This document shows, in pieces, positions 6,068-9,911 of a stretch of DNA of 9,911 nucleotides. The position numbers and the translations under genes are program-made. Source of the stretch: Nitrospinota bacterium (GTDB lineage: Bacteria > Tectomicrobia > Entotheonellia > J063); the NCBI GenBank assembly GCA_003696125.1, contig RFHZ01000507.1:1-9911 (forward strand), read 5' to 3'. Under the pieces are notes generated by a model. The model searched no databases. It saw only the letters and a program-made list of their open reading frames with translations, and was not told the DNA's origin. The number at the start of each line of letters is the position of its first letter. The stretch's first letter is position 1.

Positions 6068-7003
6068 GTGGAGGTGATGCCTCTCCTCGGAATGCTCCTG
6101 GGCGGGATAGGACTCCTCTACCTGGGAGCGGAGTGGCTGGTGCGGGGCGCCTCGACCATCGCCCTGCGCCTGGGCGTCACTCCCCTGGTGGTGGGATTGA
6201 CCGTGGTCGCCTTTGCCACCTCGGCTCCCGAACTCCTGGTCAGTCTCCTGGCCGCTCTCACAGAACAGCAGGCCATCTCGGTGGGGAACGTCATCGGGAG
6301 CAATATATTTAACCTGGTCATCCTGGGGATAGCAGCGTTAGTGCGACCTCTCCAGATCACCGCTCGCACGGTTCGTGCCGAGATGCCGATCGCTTTCCTC
6401 GTCAGCCTGGGATTCTGGGGATTAGGCTGGGATGGGCGTATTGGACGTGGGGATGCAGTGATACTGCTCGTCTGCTTTCTGGGATTCCTGTGGCACTGTC
6501 TGAAGACAGCCCGCACCGAGGAGGTAGCGATGGAAGGGGAAAGGGGGTCGCCTCACCCGTGGCTGATCGCCACTATGGGCTTAGGAGGGCTTGGCCTCGG
6601 CGCCCATCTCTTCGTCCGAGGGGCCGTGCAGGTCTCCCGCCTCCTCGGGGTATCCGAGCTGGTCATCGGCCTGACCGTGGTGGCTGTCGGCACCTCCCTG
6701 CCGGAACTGGTCACCTCCCTGATTGCCGCCTACCGCAAGGTGGACGATATCAGTGTTGGCAACATCGTCGGGTCCAACATCTTCAATATCCTCCTCATCG
6801 TGGGAGGCTGTGCCCTTATCCGTCCGCTTCCCGTTCCCCCGGCGGTGTTGCGAATCGATGTGCCGATGATGCTGGCCACCATGCTGCTCGCCTTCCCCTT
6901 GATGTGGAGCGGGTTGCGGTTGAATCGCTGGGAAGGTATTGCTCTCATCGTGGCCTATGCCGGCTACGTCTTCTACCTCTACCAGGTGGGAGGAAGTCCT
7001 TAA
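6068..7003 (+). CDS. Calcium/sodium antiporter of the CaCA family (YrbG-like)
   Basis: This 311-residue inner-membrane cation exchanger has about ten hydrophobic segments. The two inverted alpha-repeats that form the ion sites are clear: GLTVVAFATSAPELLVSL (43-60) with GNVIGSNIFN (73-82), and GLTVVAVGTSLPELVTSL (201-218) with GNIVGSNIFN (231-240). The ion-binding acids are Glu55 and Glu213. The two halves are joined by a short charged loop (146-163). The family exchanges Ca2+ for Na+ or H+; the exact ions here are not known. I keep GTG 6068 as start because AAGGGG (6056-6061) is 6 nt upstream. ATG 6077 is the alternative, but its GGAGG is only 2 nt away. The gene ends in a TAA that shares the bases TTAA with the stop of the convergent transglutaminase-like gene, leaving no room for a terminator. 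Confidence 0.9.
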   Translation: MEVMPLLGMLLGGIGLLYLGAEWLVRGASTIALRLGVTPLVVGLTVVAFATSAPELLVSLLAALTEQQAISVGNVIGSNIFNLVILGIAALVRPLQITARTVRAEMPIAFLVSLGFWGLGWDGRIGRGDAVILLVCFLGFLWHCLKTARTEEVAMEGERGSPHPWLIATMGLGGLGLGAHLFVRGAVQVSRLLGVSELVIGLTVVAVGTSLPELVTSLIAAYRKVDDISVGNIVGSNIFNILLIVGGCALIRPLPVPPAVLRIDVPMMLATMLLAFPLMWSGLRLNRWEGIALIVAYAGYVFYLYQVGGSP

Positions 7004-7848
7004 GACTCTTCTTCCTCAGGGGTATAGCGGGTTACGTGTACCCGCACCTGCAACGTCTCCCTCCCTCCTCCCCGCCGGAGTCCTCTGACCGGTGGGACAT
7101 CGTCATAGTCGCGTCCATGCCCGACTTTTACATACCCTTCGGTCACCTCGCTCCCATTGGTCGGATCAAAGCCGACCCACCCGCTACCCGGGAGGAAGAC
7201 CTCTACCCAGGCGTGAGAAGCCTCTGCTCCGACTGCATCGCTGTTCCCCGTGTACAGATAACCGCTGACATAGCGAGAGGGGATACCCATGCAACGGCAG
7301 AGGGCCAGCATGGCATGGGCATAGTCCTGGCAGACACCGGTCTTCAGGCGCATGAACTCGGCAAGTGGGGTATCGATCCGGGTGATGTGGGGTTGATAGG
7401 TAAAGTAGCCGTGGAGGAAACGGGTCAGGTTGCTCAGGTACTCGACCAGGTTCTCCTCTGGGTCGGGTGGCTTGATTCCCAACTGGTCCAGCCACTCCTG
7501 ATGGAGAGGAACCCGGCCGGTCGGTGCCAGGTAGGCGAAAAAGCGAGGGTGTAGGGCCGGTAAGACCGCCGTCGTCACCGCTAAAGGGGCGGGAATCGGA
7601 TAGGTCACCACCCGTGAGCGGGTTTCAATGTAGAGTCGTTGATGCGGTTTGGCCAGGTGAAACTGGTGGACCCGGCTCCCGTAGTAGTCGATATGACTCC
7701 GCACCGGTGCATCCGGTTCCAGCAAGAGCTTGAAGTCGAGGAGGCTTTGGCGATGATCCTCGACCGGGAAGAGGCGCAACTCGTTGAAGGAGTCCCAGGC
7801 CGGTTGAGGATAGCGATATTCGGTGATGTGGATGACCTCAAGATACAT
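7000..7848 (-). CDS. Transglutaminase-like protein (bacterial N-terminal domain plus papain-like core)
   Basis: This is a predicted cysteine peptidase or transamidase of the transglutaminase-like superfamily. I choose ATG 7848 (282 aa) over the upstream GTG 7887: GAGGG (7858-7854) is 5 nt before the ATG, and MYLEVIHITEYRYPQP matches the usual family start, whereas the GTG lacks a Shine-Dalgarno. Residues 1-85 form the N-terminal beta domain common in this bacterial group. The core holds the triad Cys173 (GVCQDYAH), His212 (SHAWVEVF) and Asp228 (FDPTNG), so it looks active. No signal peptide or membrane segment is seen, so it is cytoplasmic. It is last in the cluster after ATP-grasp and alpha-E genes, 78 nt from the latter. 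In this context the family is thought to cut or transfer a peptide bond made by the ATP-grasp partner; that is a published genome-context prediction, not shown here. Confidence 0.88.
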   Translation of the reverse strand: MYLEVIHITEYRYPQPAWDSFNELRLFPVEDHRQSLLDFKLLLEPDAPVRSHIDYYGSRVHQFHLAKPHQRLYIETRSRVVTYPIPAPLAVTTAVLPALHPRFFAYLAPTGRVPLHQEWLDQLGIKPPDPEENLVEYLSNLTRFLHGYFTYQPHITRIDTPLAEFMRLKTGVCQDYAHAMLALCRCMGIPSRYVSGYLYTGNSDAVGAEASHAWVEVFLPGSGWVGFDPTNGSEVTEGYVKVGHGRDYDDVPPVRGLRRGGGRETLQVRVHVTRYTPEEEES

Positions 7849-7926
7849 GCGTTCCCTCTTCTCTAGCGTTGTCAACCCAGGGATCACAATCGATCGGCTT
7901 CTCCACCGCTGAAGCTCGCAAGGGGG
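7849..7926 (-). other. Gap between alpha-E and transglutaminase-like genes
   Basis: This 78-nt gap contains only a weak five-pair hairpin on the minus strand, GCTTC / GAAGC (7913-7909 / 7899-7895), and the Shine-Dalgarno of the next gene. No T-rich terminator or strong promoter is visible, so the three genes are probably one transcription unit. Confidence 0.4.
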
Positions 7927-8886
7927 TCATGCATATGCGAAATAGGTGGCACTGATCACATCAGAGATATGGGCAAGGCTCTTGAGCAGCTCGGCGATGC
8001 CTGGAGCCTCTTGTTCGATGATCTGTCCCACATCTGTCATATACTCGAGCTGTGCCGAGAGCCATCCGGCTTCCCGCACCGGCTGGAGGGAGGTACCGGG
8101 GTTGAGCCGGGCGATGGAGCGAAGGGTGCGATGGAGTTCGGCTACGCTGTACCGCATGCTCCGGGGAAAGTGCTCGTCCAGGAGGAGAAAGGCGGCGATG
8201 CGACGCGGTTCAAGGGCGGTATGGTACTTCTTGCGGAAGGCTTCATAAGCACTGACCGACTTGAGCAGTGCCATGCCCCGGTGGTTCTCTAATCCTTGCG
8301 CGGTCGGCTCATGCTCGATGCGACGACGGTAACGGATCTGCAAAAGCCGGAGCAGGTTGTCGGCACGTTCCAGGTACTGGCCGGCTTCCAGAAAGTACCA
8401 GCCCAGATCTCGGAGCAGGGTGGCATGAGCGATGCCAAAGAAGAGGTGACTCGTCTCTCGCACCGCCACACAGTATTCGTGCAGCCTATCCTGTTCCAGG
8501 ATCTGATCGGTATCAAAGCACAACTGTAGATAGGCGCGATTGAGAGCCTCCCACATCTCGAGACTGATCCGGTCACGGAGGGTACGGGCATTTTCCCGGG
8601 CCCGACTCAAACTTGAGCGAATGCTGGCAGGGTTCCCTGGATGGAAGGCGAGCCACTCCGGCACGGTCCGGTTATCGGCCCGCTCGTAATGGGCCCGGAA
8701 AGCCTGCTCATCCCCGGTGATGCTGAGTAGCGGCGCCCACTGTTCGGTCACCAGCCCCCGCGCCCCTACCACGATGGGAGCCTCGACAAGAGCATGGTAG
8801 TTGACATCCAGAAGACGGGCGGTGTTCTCTGCCCGCTCGACATATCGCCCGATCCAGTACAGGTTTTCGGCGATCCGGCTGAGCAT
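7927..8886 (-). CDS. Alpha-E domain protein (DUF403)
   Basis: This 319-residue, mostly helical cytoplasmic protein opens with MLSRIAENLYWIGRYVERAE, the hallmark of the alpha-E family, named for its helices rich in conserved glutamates. No catalytic motif of a known enzyme class is seen. The family almost always lies beside a circularly permuted ATP-grasp gene and a transglutaminase-like gene, as it does here, and is assumed to be their partner. An internal echo is visible: GRYVERAENTARLL (13-26) recurs as GQYLERADNLLRLL (169-182), which suggests two related helical halves. ATG 8886 directly follows the TAG of the ATP-grasp gene with no spacer, and GGAGGAG (8899-8893) is 6 nt upstream inside that gene, so translation is probably coupled. 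Confidence 0.9.
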   Translation of the reverse strand: MLSRIAENLYWIGRYVERAENTARLLDVNYHALVEAPIVVGARGLVTEQWAPLLSITGDEQAFRAHYERADNRTVPEWLAFHPGNPASIRSSLSRARENARTLRDRISLEMWEALNRAYLQLCFDTDQILEQDRLHEYCVAVRETSHLFFGIAHATLLRDLGWYFLEAGQYLERADNLLRLLQIRYRRRIEHEPTAQGLENHRGMALLKSVSAYEAFRKKYHTALEPRRIAAFLLLDEHFPRSMRYSVAELHRTLRSIARLNPGTSLQPVREAGWLSAQLEYMTDVGQIIEQEAPGIAELLKSLAHISDVISATYFAYA

Positions 8887-9911
8887 CTATCTCTCCTCCG
8901 CCTCTTCCAGGACCCAGGTATCTTTGGATCCCCCACCTTGCGACGAATTGACCACCACCGAGCCCCGCTTGAGGGCGACCCGGGTCAGACCGCCTGGCAC
9001 AATCGTGATCCTCTCCCCGACCAGCACGTAGGGACGAAGGTCGATATGACACGGTTCAAAGCGGCCGGTATCCGCGAAATAGGCAGGATGACGGGAAAGA
9101 CGAATCAGAGGTTGAGCGATGTAGTTGTCCGGCTGGGCACGCACCTGGCTCAGGTAGGCCTCCCGTTGGGTAGCAGAAGCCTCTGGGCCAACCAGCATTC
9201 CGTATCCGCCGGCCTGGTCGATCGTCTTGATAACCAGGTCTTGCGCATTATCCAGCATATAGGCCAGCCCTTCCCTGTCTGCTCCCAGGAAGGTCGGGAC
9301 GTTGGGGAGGATCGGGTCCTGGTTGAGGTAGTATTTGATCATGGCCGGTACATAGGCATAGATCGCCTTGTTATCCGCCACGCCGTTACCGATGGCATTG
9401 GCCAGGGCTACCCGTCCTGACCGGTAGACCTGAACCAGTCCTCTGACTCCTAAGAGCGAGTCGGGGCGAAAGGCCTCTGGGTCGAGGAAGTCATCATCGA
9501 TGCGGCGATAGATGACGTCCACCTGCTGTCGTCCCTGGGTGGTGCGCATCCAGACTCGCCCTTCATCCACGTACAGATCCCGGCCTTCCACCAGTTCAAC
9601 CCCCATCTGTTGGGCCAGAAAGGCATGCTCGAAGTAGGCACTGTTGTACGGTCCTGGGGTGAGCACGACAATGGTCGGCTCGGCCACATCGCGTGGACTC
9701 AAGCTTCGGAGTGTTTCCAGAAGGGCGGTGGTGTAGTGTCCAATGGGACGCACCTGCTGTCCTTGAAACAGACGAGGCAAGGTGCGGGTCATGACGGTTC
9801 GATTCGCCAGCATGTAAGAGACCCCGCTCGGGGTGCGGAGGTTATCCTCGAGGACCAGGTACCGGCCATCCTCTCCCCGGATGATATCGATGCCGGCGAT
9901 GTGGGTGTACA
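8887..9911 (-). CDS. Circularly permuted ATP-grasp protein (partial, N-terminus beyond window)
   Basis: The reading frame is open to the right edge, so 340 C-terminal residues are present and the start lies outside. The internal ATG at 9813 is not the start: the residues before it, ending [14 protein letters not shown] (20-33 of the fragment), are a conserved family block. Further conserved blocks are [19 protein letters not shown] (83-101), [13 protein letters not shown] (135-147) and [19 protein letters not shown] (170-188). A glycine loop, [17 protein letters not shown], and [20 protein letters not shown] follow, with [11 protein letters not shown] near the end. These mark the circularly permuted ATP-grasp type 2 family (DUF404/DUF407), predicted amide- or peptide-forming ligases working through an acyl phosphate. 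No substrate is known for this group as far as I know. It is first of the three cluster genes visible, and its stop abuts the alpha-E start. Confidence 0.9.
   Translation of the reverse strand, partial: YTHIAGIDIIRGEDGRYLVLEDNLRTPSGVSYMLANRTVMTRTLPRLFQGQQVRPIGHYTTALLETLRSLSPRDVAEPTIVVLTPGPYNSAYFEHAFLAQQMGVELVEGRDLYVDEGRVWMRTTQGRQQVDVIYRRIDDDFLDPEAFRPDSLLGVRGLVQVYRSGRVALANAIGNGVADNKAIYAYVPAMIKYYLNQDPILPNVPTFLGADREGLAYMLDNAQDLVIKTIDQAGGYGMLVGPEASATQREAYLSQVRAQPDNYIAQPLIRLSRHPAYFADTGRFEPCHIDLRPYVLVGERITIVPGGLTRVALKRGSVVVNSSQGGGSKDTWVLEEAEER

Noticed and set aside
7849-7887. GTG 7887 as start of the transglutaminase-like gene, adding 13 residues.
   Set aside because: No Shine-Dalgarno at a useful distance, and the added residues precede the usual family start; ATG 7848 has GAGGG 5 nt upstream.
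9811-9813. ATG at 9813 as the start of the ATP-grasp protein.
   Set aside because: The frame continues to the window edge and encodes a conserved family block just before this Met, so it is internal.
1-9911. Mobile element, phage, toxin-antitoxin or defence system hidden in the window.
   Set aside because: No transposase, integrase, terminal repeats, tRNA-end insertion or recognised defence gene is visible, and codon use and base composition look even throughout by eye.

Overview
The window reads as ordinary chromosomal DNA of a GC-rich bacterium, probably Gram-negative: it encodes a lipoprotein with a clean lipobox, a periplasmic-type solute-binding protein and a Fur-box-like site. No rRNA, tRNA, CRISPR array, transposase or phage gene is visible. 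The phylum cannot be named with confidence from the sequence alone.

Layout. (1) 1-207 is a leader with a Fur-box-like sequence (151-169), followed by a complete plus-strand gene for an FbpC-type ferric-iron ABC transporter ATPase (208-1254). No permease or binding-protein gene for it lies in the window. (2) Convergent to it, on the minus strand and transcribed 3922 -> 1309, is a three-gene thiamin-precursor ABC transporter: ATPase (ThiZ-like), permease (ThiX-like) and binding protein (ThiY-like). Its leader (about 3955-4166) is readable in full: a sigma70-type promoter, a TPP riboswitch aptamer, a 13-pair antiterminator helix and a perfect intrinsic terminator. The competing helices give a clear off-switch when TPP is bound. 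(3) Divergent from that promoter, on the plus strand, are a glycine-zipper lipoprotein of unknown role (4310-5041), a PfkB-family sugar kinase (5129-6064) and a CaCA-family Ca2+/Na+ antiporter (6068-7003). The last two are separated by 3 nt. (4) On the minus strand, transcribed from beyond the right edge down to 7000, is a known but biochemically obscure cluster: a circularly permuted ATP-grasp protein (its N-terminus lies outside the window), an alpha-E (DUF403) protein and a transglutaminase-like Cys/His/Asp protein. It meets the antiporter gene convergently, and both stop codons share one TTAA.

How the genes work together. Region 2 is a feedback-controlled salvage system: high cellular TPP ends transcription before the transporter genes. 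Region 1 is probably iron-responsive. Region 4 is predicted from family knowledge to make or modify a peptide or peptide-like tag, but no substrate can be read from the sequence. The most open questions are the product of region 4, the job of the lipoprotein, and the missing partners of the FbpC-like ATPase. No clearly undescribed system was found; the cluster in region 4 is the closest candidate for unexplored biochemistry.
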